A stretch of 64,000 nt of DNA from Cupriavidus taiwanensis (lineage in GTDB: Bacteria; Pseudomonadota; Gammaproteobacteria; Burkholderiales; Burkholderiaceae), in assembly GCF_900250115.1 (NCBI RefSeq), contig NZ_LT984803.1, positions 3,127,583 through 3,191,582 of the forward strand, given 5' to 3'. The position numbers were made by a program, and so were the translations under genes. Shown in pieces: positions 29,041 to 37,909 of the stretch. The notes under the pieces were generated by a model that saw only the letters and a program-made list of their open reading frames with translations, had not been told where the DNA came from and searched no databases. Every line of letters starts with the position of its first letter. Position 1 is the first letter of the stretch.

Positions 29041-29919
29041 TCAGTCGCAGGCGTAGCGCGAGCTGCCGTCCAGGTAGGCCGGCATCACCAGCGTGCGCAG
29101 GTTCGCTGCCTGCGCTGCGGCACACAGTGCCTTGCGCTGTGACACGGTCTTGTACTTCGACTTGTACTCGATATTGAAGACCGCCTTGCCCTGGCCGGTG
29201 AACGCTGAATAGGCGCCGCACTCCTGGTACTGGAAGCACTGTTCGTTAATGGCGAAATCGAAGTCCGCCGCCAGTTGCGCGACCTGCTCGATATCGTTCT
29301 TCAGGCCGATGGCCAGGCCGCGCGCATGCGCCTCGGAGGCAAGGAAGCGGTTGTAGTCCAGCTGCGTGTCGGCCGTCAGCGGCAGGCCGGGGCTATTGGT
29401 ATAGCTGTCGACATTGTCCGCATCCACGCCATCGCAGCGCTTGGACACAGCCAGGTCCAGCCGTGCCTGCATGATCCGGCGCGCGTTGGCCGAGCGCGTA
29501 TCCACCCAGCGCTCACCAGCCCAGCCCGACAGCGGCCCGCCCAAGTCCGCCGCGGTGAACTGGTTGTAGTCGGGGCGCCAGTCTTCGGCGCTGCCGGCCG
29601 AGAAATAGCAGATGACGCGCTGCCCCCTGGCGTGCAGGGCATCGATGGTGGCCTGGGGCGTGTCGAACAGGTCGAAGTCGTACACTGCCACCGGGTAGCT
29701 GGTGTTGAGCTTGCCGGTCAGCTGGATCTGCCAGGTGTCGGTGATGGCGGGCATCCAGCGCGTGGTCGCGCTGGTGGTGGTGGCCGTGGTGCCGTACTTC
29801 GTGGCTTCCGTTGCGCCGGCCAGCGCCGGTGCGTCCCCGTCCCCGCCACAGCCGCCCAGCGCCATGGACAGCGCAACGGACAGCATGGCTCCCGCCATGG
29901 CTGCAGATCTGCCGTGCAT
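29041..29919 (-). CDS. GH114-type polygalactosaminidase-like lipoprotein
   Basis: A 292-residue predicted lipoprotein (lipobox LGGC, Cys24) with a GH114-type TIM-barrel domain. Visible blocks are WQIQLTGKLN, VAVYDFDLFDTP, VICYFSAGSAEDWRPD, KRCDGVDADNVDSY and GLAIGLKND. Family members cleave alpha-1,4-galactosaminan-type exopolysaccharides or are related endo-glycosidases. The acidic pair in DGVDADNVD is the likely catalytic region. The ATG at 29919 has AAGGGGA upstream. It is a single-gene unit on the minus strand, convergent with the metallopeptidase gene. Confidence 0.82.
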   Translation of the reverse strand: MHGRSAAMAGAMLSVALSMALGGCGGDGDAPALAGATEATKYGTTATTTSATTRWMPAITDTWQIQLTGKLNTSYPVAVYDFDLFDTPQATIDALHARGQRVICYFSAGSAEDWRPDYNQFTAADLGGPLSGWAGERWVDTRSANARRIMQARLDLAVSKRCDGVDADNVDSYTNSPGLPLTADTQLDYNRFLASEAHARGLAIGLKNDIEQVAQLAADFDFAINEQCFQYQECGAYSAFTGQGKAVFNIEYKSKYKTVSQRKALCAAAQAANLRTLVMPAYLDGSSRYACD

Positions 29920-30087
29920 GATTTTCCCCTTCCTTGTCGTTGTACCCCGTTGAAACGTCGTCGGCCCGTGTTTTCCCTGCCATGCACCGGCGGGCCTGCC
30001 GGTGTGGTGCTTGCAATGTAGCGGATTCATAGCCCGCATTGGAATGCGCATCGGCCCGCTGTTCGTGCAATGCAACACATAACGTTC

Positions 30088-30117
30088 TTGACGCCACGCT
30101 GGCGCGCTATGTATAAA
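30088..30117 (+). promoter_or_regulatory. Sigma70-type promoter with a ~210-nt leader, upstream of the amidohydrolase operon
   Basis: TTGACG (30088-30093) and TATAAA (30112-30117) are 18 bp apart, a strong match. The start would be near 30124, leaving about 210 nt before the ATG at 30338. The whole 29920-30337 gap holds no gene; no known riboswitch fold was recognised in the leader. Confidence 0.65.
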
Positions 30118-30337
30118 GAGCGCGTGGGTAGAAGCGGTCGATTGGACAGCAGCGGTGCAATGCCGCGACGTTCAACTGGAGATTGCTCACTGACGGAGTG
30201 TTTCGTCGGTGGCGCAGTGGTCCAGGCGCTCCCCTGACAAAGACTCCCGATCGCAGCATGCAAGGCCGGCCCCGCGGCGTTGTTCGCACGCGCCCGCCGC
30301 ATGCGTGTCCAACCTAGTCATTGTTAGGGGATCTCCC

Positions 30338-31240
30338 ATGATCATCGACACCAGCTGTTATCCGACCAACCTGGTGGACCTGGCCTGGCGCCACGACGGC
30401 GACCCGTTTACCGGCGAGCGCCTGATCCAGATGATGGACGGCCCATTCACCATCAACGGCAAGCCGCGCCGCATCGACAAGGCCTTTATCCAGCCGCCGC
30501 AAGGCAACACCATCTACACCTACACCGATGGCGTGAAGTCGGGCAGTGAATCGATCGACGCGTACATGGCCTACACGGTCGAGATGGTGCAGAAGTATCC
30601 CGACCGCTTTATCGGCTGCTTCGTCTACAACCCGCGCTGCGGCGTGCAGAACGGCGTCAACGCGATCGAGCACTACGTGAAGAAGCTGGGCTTCAGGATG
30701 GTCCAGTTCCAGGCCAACATGCACGCCTACCGCCCGGACCGCGCGCTCGACTGGCTGCGCCCGGCGCTGCAGAAATGCGCCGAGCTGGGCGTGCTGGTCA
30801 AGCTGCATACCGGCGACGGCCCCTACAGCATCCCGACCGAGTGGGTGCCGATGATGAAGGAGTTCCCGACCGTGAACTTCATCATGGCCCACTTCGGCGT
30901 GCAGACCGGCGGCGTGTACTGCTTCGAGCCGTTCCAGATGGCGATGGACATGCCCAACGTGTACTGCGAATCGGGCTGGTGCCTGCAGTCGCGCATCGTC
31001 GAGTTTGCCAAGGTGCTGCCCAAGCACAAGATCCTGTTCGGTTCCGACACCCCGCCCAACGAGCCCGGCATGTGGCTGCGCCTGCTGGAAGTGCTGTGCT
31101 TCGAGCCGCCGCAGGGCCTCAACCTGGATGAAGACACGCTCGAGGACTACCTCGGCAACAACGTGGCCCGGATGATCGGCCTGCAGCCGACGCCGGTCCC
31201 GCGCACGCTGGAAGAAGCGAAAGCGCGCCTGGCCGCATAA
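30338..31240 (+). CDS. Amidohydro_2-family protein with degenerate metal site (first of tandem pair)
   Basis: A 300-residue ACMSD/Amidohydro_2-type TIM barrel. It is closely related to the next gene, but the metal-binding HxH is replaced: residues 4-8 read DTSCY where the paralog has DTHLH. A second difference is QFQANMH where the paralog has KLHANMH. The later ligands remain (His157, His185, Asp near 237 in FGSDTPPNEPG). It could be a catalytically inactive partner of the paralog or use altered chemistry. The ATG at 30338 follows AGGGGA; an in-frame extension to 30209 is unlikely because the family starts with MIIDT. Confidence 0.85.
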   Translation: MIIDTSCYPTNLVDLAWRHDGDPFTGERLIQMMDGPFTINGKPRRIDKAFIQPPQGNTIYTYTDGVKSGSESIDAYMAYTVEMVQKYPDRFIGCFVYNPRCGVQNGVNAIEHYVKKLGFRMVQFQANMHAYRPDRALDWLRPALQKCAELGVLVKLHTGDGPYSIPTEWVPMMKEFPTVNFIMAHFGVQTGGVYCFEPFQMAMDMPNVYCESGWCLQSRIVEFAKVLPKHKILFGSDTPPNEPGMWLRLLEVLCFEPPQGLNLDEDTLEDYLGNNVARMIGLQPTPVPRTLEEAKARLAA

Positions 31241-31284
31241 GCCCCGCACCCGCGCCAACGACAACGGACTCCGGAGCACCCGAG

Positions 31285-32199
31285 ATGATTATCGACACCC
31301 ACCTGCACCCGACCAACCTGGTCGACGAAGCCTGGCGCCACACCGGCGAGCCCTTCAACGGCGAGCGCATGCTCAAGATGATGGACGGCCCCTACATGAT
31401 CAACGGCAAGCCGCGCCGCATCGACATGGGCTTTATCCAGCCGCCGCCCGGCAACACCGGCTACCGCGACGGCAACCGCCGCGGCCGCGAAGGCATCCGC
31501 GACTACATGGCGTATATCGCCGAGCTGTGCCAGAAGTACCCTGACCGCTTTATCGGCAACTTCACCTTCAACCCGCGCTGGGGCCCGGAAGAAGGCGCGC
31601 TGGAGCTGGAATTCCACGTCAAGGAGTACGGCTTCAAGATGCTGAAGCTGCATGCCAACATGCACGGCTACCGGCCCGACCGCGCGCTCGACTGGCTGCG
31701 TCCGGCGATGAAGGTCTGCGCCAAGTACAACGTGGTGGTGCTGATCCACACCGGCGACGGCCCGTACACGATCCCGACCATGTTCTACCCGATCATCCGC
31801 GAATTCCCGATGGTCAATTTCATCATCGGGCATTTCGGCATCCAGACCGGCGGCAACTACTCGTTCGAGGCGTTCTGGATGGCGATGGACACGCCCAACG
31901 TGTATTGCGAATCGGGCTGGTGCTTCCAGTCGCGCATCGTCGAGTTCGCGCGCCAGCTGCCGCGCGACAAGATCGTGTTCGGCACCGACACGCCGCCCAA
32001 CGAGCCCGGCATGTGGCTGCGCGAGCTGGAAATGCTGTGCGGCCCCGCGCCGCAGGGCATGGACCTGGACGAGGACGGGCTCGAGGACTACATGGGCAAC
32101 AACATCGCCCGGCTGGTCGGCATCGAGACCACGGCCCCACCCAAAACGCAGGAAGAAGCGCTGGCGCGGCTGAAGGATACCTACGCCAGCACCCGCTAG
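31285..32199 (+). CDS. Amidohydro_2-family metal-dependent hydrolase/decarboxylase (second of tandem pair)
   Basis: A 304-residue ACMSD-like enzyme with a complete metal site: HLH at residues 6-8, His155 (LIHTGDGP), His183 (GHFGIQTGG) and Asp235 (GTDTPPNEPG). Members hydrolyse or non-oxidatively decarboxylate aromatic and heteroaromatic acids or ring-cleavage products. The gene follows its paralog by 44 nt with GGAG upstream and precedes the UbiD-type gene, so one transcript is likely. Exact substrate unknown. Confidence 0.88.
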   Translation: MIIDTHLHPTNLVDEAWRHTGEPFNGERMLKMMDGPYMINGKPRRIDMGFIQPPPGNTGYRDGNRRGREGIRDYMAYIAELCQKYPDRFIGNFTFNPRWGPEEGALELEFHVKEYGFKMLKLHANMHGYRPDRALDWLRPAMKVCAKYNVVVLIHTGDGPYTIPTMFYPIIREFPMVNFIIGHFGIQTGGNYSFEAFWMAMDTPNVYCESGWCFQSRIVEFARQLPRDKIVFGTDTPPNEPGMWLRELEMLCGPAPQGMDLDEDGLEDYMGNNIARLVGIETTAPPKTQEEALARLKDTYASTR

Positions 32200-32300
32200 C
32201 CGGTAGCAGTCCGGCAGGCAGGCACGGCACGGCGGCTGCGCGCATGCGCGGCCGCCGGGGCAGCCTTCGCCCTGGCCCACCCTGACCACAGGAGCCGTTC

Positions 32301-33743
32301 ATGAACTCGCCTTCAGCGTCCTTTGCCCCGACCGCATCGGCGCGCCAGCCTTGCCACGATACCTCGCAGGATTTCCACCAGTTCCTGTCGGCCTACCGCG
32401 AGGCCTTTCCCGAAGACGTGCTGCATATCCGCGAGCCGGTCGGCGCCGACCAGGACCCGACCGCGCTGGTGTGGGCGCTGGCGGCGCAGGGCCGCCATCC
32501 GGCCCTGCTGTTCGACCATGTCGAAGGCCTGGGCACGTCGCTGGCCACCAACCTGTTTGCCTCGCGCGAGCGCGTGGGGCGCATGCTGGGCGGCGTGCCG
32601 CCCGCCGGCATCCATGCCGAGTACCAGGCCCGCAGCCGCCGCATGGTGGCGCCGCGCGTGCTGGATAGCGGCGCCGTCACCGGCCAGGTCGAGATGCAGC
32701 ACATCGACCTGCGCACGATCCCGGCGATCCGCCATTTCGCCACCGATCGCGGCCCGTACATCACCAACGCGATCCTGATCGCGGAGGACCCCGACAGCGG
32801 CATCGGCAACGCCAGCTACCACCGCTCGATGCTGCATTCGTCCACCGAGATTGCTACCAGCCTGCATTCGCGCGGCCACCTGTGGCGCATGCAGCAGCGC
32901 GCGGCCGGGCTGGGCCGGCCGCTGCCGGTGGCGATGGTGATCGGCGCGCATCCGCTGTTCATGCTGGCCGGCGCCGCGCGGCTGCCGTTCGGCGTGGACG
33001 AGCGCCATGTCGCCGGCGGCCTGTTCGGCGCGCCGCTGGAAGTGGTACGCACGCCGCGCCACGGCATCCTGGTGCCGGCGCATGCCGAGATCGTGCTCGA
33101 GGGCGTGATCGATCCCGAGGCGCGCGTCGACGAAGGCCCGTTCGGCGAGTTCACCGGCTACTCGTCGGACCGCTCGACCAACAACCTGCTGCGCGTGCAG
33201 AGCGTGATGCGACGCACCGACGCGTGGCTGGTCGACGTGGTCGGCGGCAACTCGGCCGAGCACCTGAACCTGGGGCGGATCCCGCGCGAGTCCGAGATGG
33301 TGGAGAAGCTGCGGGAGCGCTTTCCCGGCGTCACCGCGGTGCACTACCCCAGCTCCGGCACGCATTTCCACGCCTACGTGGCGCTGCGCCAGAGCCGCCC
33401 CGGCGAGGCCCGCCAGGTGATGCTGGGCCTGCTCGGCTGGGACCCGTACCTGAAGACGGTGGTCGCGGTCGACGAGGACGTCGACATCACCCGCGATGAG
33501 GAAGTGCTGTGGGCCATGGCGACGCACCTGCAGCCGCACCTCGACGTGGTGGTGGTCGACGGCCTGCCCGGCAGCGCGCTCGATCCGTCGGCATCCGGGG
33601 TCGGCACCACATCCCGCATGGGGCTGGATGCGACGCGCGGGCCGAATTTCGACGGCATTCGCGCGCGCATCGATCCCGCCGCGATGGCGCGCGCGGCCGC
33701 GCTGCTGGCGCGGCTGGAGCGTGCGGCCGCCCACGTGCCGTGA
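32301..33743 (+). CDS. UbiD-family prenyl-FMN-dependent decarboxylase
   Basis: A 480-residue UbiD-type (de)carboxylase. It carries the metal/prFMN-binding region GIGNASYHRSM, and EARVDEGPFGEFTGY with the catalytic acidic residues. UbiD enzymes decarboxylate or carboxylate aromatic, heteroaromatic and unsaturated acids and need prenyl-FMN made by UbiX. A second UbiX gene lies in the same cluster at 40194. The start at 32301 has AGGAG upstream. Context (molybdenum hydroxylase, nucleobase-type permeases, amidohydrolases) argues for a catabolic enzyme rather than ubiquinone synthesis. Confidence 0.9.
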   Translation: MNSPSASFAPTASARQPCHDTSQDFHQFLSAYREAFPEDVLHIREPVGADQDPTALVWALAAQGRHPALLFDHVEGLGTSLATNLFASRERVGRMLGGVPPAGIHAEYQARSRRMVAPRVLDSGAVTGQVEMQHIDLRTIPAIRHFATDRGPYITNAILIAEDPDSGIGNASYHRSMLHSSTEIATSLHSRGHLWRMQQRAAGLGRPLPVAMVIGAHPLFMLAGAARLPFGVDERHVAGGLFGAPLEVVRTPRHGILVPAHAEIVLEGVIDPEARVDEGPFGEFTGYSSDRSTNNLLRVQSVMRRTDAWLVDVVGGNSAEHLNLGRIPRESEMVEKLRERFPGVTAVHYPSSGTHFHAYVALRQSRPGEARQVMLGLLGWDPYLKTVVAVDEDVDITRDEEVLWAMATHLQPHLDVVVVDGLPGSALDPSASGVGTTSRMGLDATRGPNFDGIRARIDPAAMARAAALLARLERAAAHVP

Positions 33744-33775
33744 GGCACGCCTCAGGGATAACCCGCTGGAAACGG

Positions 33776-33846
33776 CGGATTCATCGTTTCACCCGATCGA
33801 TAAATCCGCCGCGAACGTTGTACCTTCCCTGCGCCGCTGTCATGCT
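33776..33846 (+). promoter_or_regulatory. Putative LysR operator and promoter of the first NCS2 permease gene
   Basis: A dyad CGGATTCATCG (33776-33786) / CGATAAATCCG (33798-33808), 10 of 11 bases complementary, lies upstream of TTGTAC (33818-33823), 17 bp, CATGCT (33841-33846). The same layout precedes the molybdenum hydroxylase operon at 36377-36448: GATTCA-N11-GATCRATWAATCCG, then 32-33 nt, then CATGMTGGATTGA. The shared layout suggests control by the LysR gene at 35387-36310. Confidence 0.65.
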
Positions 33847-33980
33847 GGATTGACAAGACAGGACAGGCGCGGGCTTCGCACGAGAGGATGGCAAGACCAT
33901 CCCGCAAGAGGAAGCGCCGGCACCTTGGCGACACGTTAGCGCAATGCGCAACCGGCGTGATACCGACCAAAGGAGACAGC

Positions 33981-35372
33981 ATGAACCCCACCCTGCCTAC
34001 GCAAGGGCATGCCCCAGTGCATCCCGTCGACGAGGTCCTGCCCGCGCCGCGCCTGCTGGCCCTGGGCCTGCAGCATGTGCTGGTGATGTATGCCGGCGCC
34101 ATTGCCGTGCCGATGATCATCGGCGGCGCCCTCAAGCTGCCCAAGGACCAGGTGGCCTTCCTGATCGCCGCCGACCTGTTCTGCTGCGGCCTGGTGACGA
34201 TGATCCAGAGCATCGGCATCTGGAAGGTCGGCATCCGCCTGCCGGTGATGATGGGCGTCACCTTCACCGCGATCGCGCCGATCATCGCCACCGGCTCCAA
34301 TCCGTCGCTGGGCCTTCCGGCCGTGTTCGGCGCGGTGATGGTGGCGGGCGTGTTCACCTGCTTTGCCGCGCCCTATGTCGGCAAGATGGTGCGCTGGTTT
34401 CCGCCGGTGGTGACCGGCACCGTGGTGCTGGTGATCGGGGTCTCGCTGATGCGGGTCGGGATCAACTGGGCGGCGGGCGGCAATCCCACCCTCAACACCC
34501 CGGCCGGCCCGGTGCCCAATCCCAGCTTCGGCCTGCCGGTGAACATCGCCATCGCCACCGCGGTGCTGTGCACGGTGCTGGCGCTGGTGGCGTTCGCGCG
34601 CGGCTTCCTGTGCAACGTTGCGGTGCTGATCGGCATTGCGGTGGGCTTCGCGATCGCGCTGGCGCTGGGCAAGGTCAATTTCGACGGCCTGCACAACGCG
34701 CACTGGATCGAGCTCATCACGCCCTTCCACTTCGGCTGGCCCACCTTCGACGCCATGACCGCGGTCACGCTGTGCGTGGTGATGATCGTGATCATGATCG
34801 AAGGCGTGGGGCAGTTCCTGGCGCTGGGCGAGATCGTCGGCCGCCCGGTCGGCTCGGAAGACCTGGCGCGCGGCCTGCGCGCGGACGGCGTCGGCGCGCT
34901 GGTGGGCGCCGTGTTCAACACCTTCACCTATACCTCGTACGCGCAGAACGTCGGGCTGGTGCAGGTCACCGGCGTGCGCAGCCGCTGGGTCTGCGCCACC
35001 GCCGGCGGCATCCTGATCGTGCTGGGCTGCCTGCCCAAGCTGGCCTTCTTCGCGGCCTCGATCCCGCAATATGTGCTGGGCGGCGCGGCGCTGGTGATGT
35101 TCGGCATGGTCGCGGCCACTGGCGTGCGCATCCTCGGCCATGTCGACTTTGTCGAGAACAAGAAGAACGCCTACATCGTCGCCGTCAGCGTGGCGCTGGG
35201 CATGATCCCGCTGGTGTCGGACAAGTTCTTCGCGCAGATGCCGGAGCTGCTGGCCAAGTTCTGCCAGAACGGCATCCTGCTCGGCACGCTGGCCGCGGTG
35301 CTGCTGAACCTGCTGTTCAACGCGCGTTCGCCGGCGCCCCAGCCCCACGGGCTGGCCAAGGAACCGGCATGA
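33981..35372 (+). CDS. NCS2 (NAT) family nucleobase-type permease, first copy
   Basis: A 463-residue permease with about 14 transmembrane segments. The NAT family QH motif (LGLQHVLVMYAG) is near residue 30 and the NAT signature reads QNVGLVQVTG, the Q-type seen in xanthine/uric acid transporters. It probably imports a purine-like or other N-heterocyclic substrate by proton symport. The ATG has GGAG upstream. The gene is convergent with the LysR regulator (14 bp between stops) and has a promoter that resembles that of the hydroxylase operon. Confidence 0.92.
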   Translation: MNPTLPTQGHAPVHPVDEVLPAPRLLALGLQHVLVMYAGAIAVPMIIGGALKLPKDQVAFLIAADLFCCGLVTMIQSIGIWKVGIRLPVMMGVTFTAIAPIIATGSNPSLGLPAVFGAVMVAGVFTCFAAPYVGKMVRWFPPVVTGTVVLVIGVSLMRVGINWAAGGNPTLNTPAGPVPNPSFGLPVNIAIATAVLCTVLALVAFARGFLCNVAVLIGIAVGFAIALALGKVNFDGLHNAHWIELITPFHFGWPTFDAMTAVTLCVVMIVIMIEGVGQFLALGEIVGRPVGSEDLARGLRADGVGALVGAVFNTFTYTSYAQNVGLVQVTGVRSRWVCATAGGILIVLGCLPKLAFFAASIPQYVLGGAALVMFGMVAATGVRILGHVDFVENKKNAYIVAVSVALGMIPLVSDKFFAQMPELLAKFCQNGILLGTLAAVLLNLLFNARSPAPQPHGLAKEPA

Positions 35373-35386
35373 AATAGCTGCCGCAG

Positions 35387-36310
35387 TCAGACGGCTTCGG
35401 CCAGCCTGGCGCGGTAGCGCATCAGCAGGTCGCGGAAGGCCTGCGCCGGCGGCGACAGCGACCGGTCCGCGTGCACCAGCAGCGAGATCTCGCGGTGGAT
35501 CACCGGATCGGTCGGCATCACCGTGGCCAGCCCCAGCGCGCCGGTCAGCCGCGTCACGGCCGCGCTCATCACCGCGATGCCCAGCCCGGCGTCGACCATG
35601 CCGACCATGGTCAGCGGCAGGAACACCTCGTGCACCCGCTGCAGCGTGATGCCGCGCGCGGCCAGTGCGGTGTCCAGGCAGTCGCGGATCGGGTTGCCCT
35701 TGTGCGGCCCGATCACCGGCAGGCCGGCCACGTCCTCCCAGCGCAGCGTCTTGCGCCGGCGCAGCGGATGGTGCGCGGGCATCACGATGACAAAGGCATC
35801 ATCCATCAGCCGGTGCGCGCTGAGGTCGGGCTGGCCCTCGGGGATGGTGCCGATGCCGAAATCGACCTCGCCCGAGCTGACCATCCTGGTCACCTCGTGC
35901 TCGGACACATCGTGCAGCTCCACCTTCACCCCCGGATGGCTCACGCAGAACTCGCGGATCACGCGCGGCAACATCAGCGCGGCCTGGATCGACGAGGCCG
36001 CGATCGACACGCGCCCGCGTCCCAGCGTGCGCAGCTCGCTGGAATTCTCGATCACGCTGTCGATATCGGCCACCGCCTTCTTCACCAGCGGCAGCAGCTC
36101 GGCGCCGGCCTGCGTGATGTGCAGCTGGCGCGTGTGGCGGTCGAACAGCTTCAGGCCGAGATTGGCTTCGAGCTCGTGGATCAGCGCGCTGACCGACGAC
36201 TGCGACAGGTCGAGCTTTTCGGCGGCGCGGGTGAAGTGGCGCTCCTGCGCCACGGCGATGAACGCGCGCAGCTGGCGCAGCGACACGTTCATGTTGCTGA
36301 GGTTGGGCAC
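35387..36310 (-). CDS. LysR-family regulator of the catabolic cluster
   Basis: A 307-residue LysR regulator with N-terminal HTH (LRQLRAFIAVAQERHFTRAAEKLDLSQSS is spread over about residues 11-40) and a C-terminal effector domain. The start is a GTG at 36310 with GGAGG 8 nt upstream; the later ATG at 36292 lacks a site. It is divergent from the molybdenum hydroxylase operon and convergent with the permease. Both target promoters share an operator-like block, and one lies in its own divergent promoter region, so autoregulation is likely. Confidence 0.92.
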   Translation of the reverse strand: MPNLSNMNVSLRQLRAFIAVAQERHFTRAAEKLDLSQSSVSALIHELEANLGLKLFDRHTRQLHITQAGAELLPLVKKAVADIDSVIENSSELRTLGRGRVSIAASSIQAALMLPRVIREFCVSHPGVKVELHDVSEHEVTRMVSSGEVDFGIGTIPEGQPDLSAHRLMDDAFVIVMPAHHPLRRRKTLRWEDVAGLPVIGPHKGNPIRDCLDTALAARGITLQRVHEVFLPLTMVGMVDAGLGIAVMSAAVTRLTGALGLATVMPTDPVIHREISLLVHADRSLSPPAQAFRDLLMRYRARLAEAV

Positions 36311-36376
36311 GTGGTCTACCTCCGGAATCTCGGGGTGCGCGCTCTGCGGCGAAGAGCCGGGGCTTGCGCGGCGCGT

Positions 36377-36448
36377 CTGATTCAGAGGGTAACACGATCA
36401 ATTAATCCGTTTCCGGGTCTTTACCGATAAAGGGCGCCCGCCCATGAT
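36377..36448 (+). promoter_or_regulatory. Putative LysR operator and promoter of the molybdenum hydroxylase operon
   Basis: GATTCA (36379-36384), an 11-nt spacer and GATCAATTAATCCG (36396-36409) match the permease operator with identical spacing (24 of 33 positions over the block). A promoter TTTACC (36420-36425), 17 bp, CATGAT (36443-36448) follows. CATGMTGGATTGA is 12 of 13 identical between the two sites. It lies between the divergent LysR gene and the hydroxylase genes. Confidence 0.68.
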
Positions 36449-36524
36449 GGATTGAACGGCGCGCACCCCACCGGACCTCGGCAGGACCGGCAGCCGCCGC
36501 CGATGGCACAGACCAGGAGGAGCA

Positions 36525-37396
36525 ATGAGAGCGTTTGAATATTTCGAACCGGCGACGCTGGCCGAAGCCTCGGCCATGCTGCACCGGTGCGGCGGCAAGG
36601 CCAGCGTGCTGGCCGGCGGCACCGATCTGCTGGTGCAGATCAAGGAATCCGTGCGCAAGCCCGAGCAGGTCATCAACATCAAGAAGATCCCGGGCATGGA
36701 CGTGCTGACCTTCGACCCGGTCAACGGCCTGCGCATCGGCGCGCTGGTGACCACGCGCGCGGTCGAGACCTCCGGCTTCGTGCAGCGTCACTACGCCGGC
36801 CTGGCCAAGGCGGTGACCGACTTCGCCTCGATCCAGGTGCGCCATCGCGCCACCGTGGTCGGCAATGTCTGCCGCGCGTCGCCGTCGGCGGATTCGATCG
36901 CACCGCTGGTCGCAGACGGCGCCTCGGTGCACCTGTATGGCATGTCCGGCTCGCGCGAGCTGCGCGTCGAGGATTTTGTCACCGGCGTCGGCAAGACCGC
37001 CATCGCGCCGGACGAGATCGTTACCCGCATCACCGTGCCGGCGCCACGACCCGGCACCGGCAAGGTCTATCTGAAGCATGGCCGCCGCGTGCATATGGAA
37101 CTGGCCACGGTTGGCGTGGCGGTAACGCTGACGGTGGCGGACGGCCACTGCGCCGACGCCGGCATCGTGCTTGCCGCGGTCGGCCCCACGCCCGTGCGCG
37201 CGGCGCGCGCCGAACAGGTGCTGCGCGGCCAGCGCCTGACCGACGCCCTGATCCTGCAGGCCGCGCACGCCGCCATGGACGAGGCCCGTCCGATCAGCGA
37301 CGTGCGTGCCACCGCAGCCTACCGGCGGCAGATGGTCAGCGTGCTGACCCGCCGCGCCCTCGAACAAGCCCTGGAGGCCGCCTTGAGCGGAGCATC

Positions 37397-37409
<13 letters not shown>
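36525..37409 (+). CDS. Molybdenum hydroxylase, FAD-binding subunit (CoxM/XdhB-like)
   Basis: A 294-residue medium subunit of the xanthine dehydrogenase/CO dehydrogenase family. FAD-binding motifs are AGGTDLLVQIK near residue 27 and HRATVVGNVCRASPSAD near residue 108. It passes electrons from the iron-sulfur subunit through FAD to the acceptor. It is the first gene of a medium-small-large operon and overlaps the small-subunit gene by 13 bp. Confidence 0.93.

Positions 37410-37908
<499 letters not shown>

Positions 37909-37909
<1 letters not shown>

Noticed and set aside
30209..30337. 43-residue N-terminal extension of the first amidohydrolase
   Set aside because: The paralog starts at the equivalent MIIDT, and AGGGGA precedes the ATG at 30338; the extension is Arg/Ser-rich and unlike the family.
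32301..33743. UbiD as the ubiquinone-pathway decarboxylase
   Set aside because: It sits between amidohydrolases and a nucleobase-type permease with a dedicated UbiX in the same cluster. The housekeeping context is elsewhere.
33936..35348. Long minus-strand open frame opposite the first NCS2 permease
   Set aside because: GC-rich codon bias opens long antisense frames throughout this window. The sense strand encodes a clear permease with family motifs; the antisense product is Arg/His-rich with no family features.
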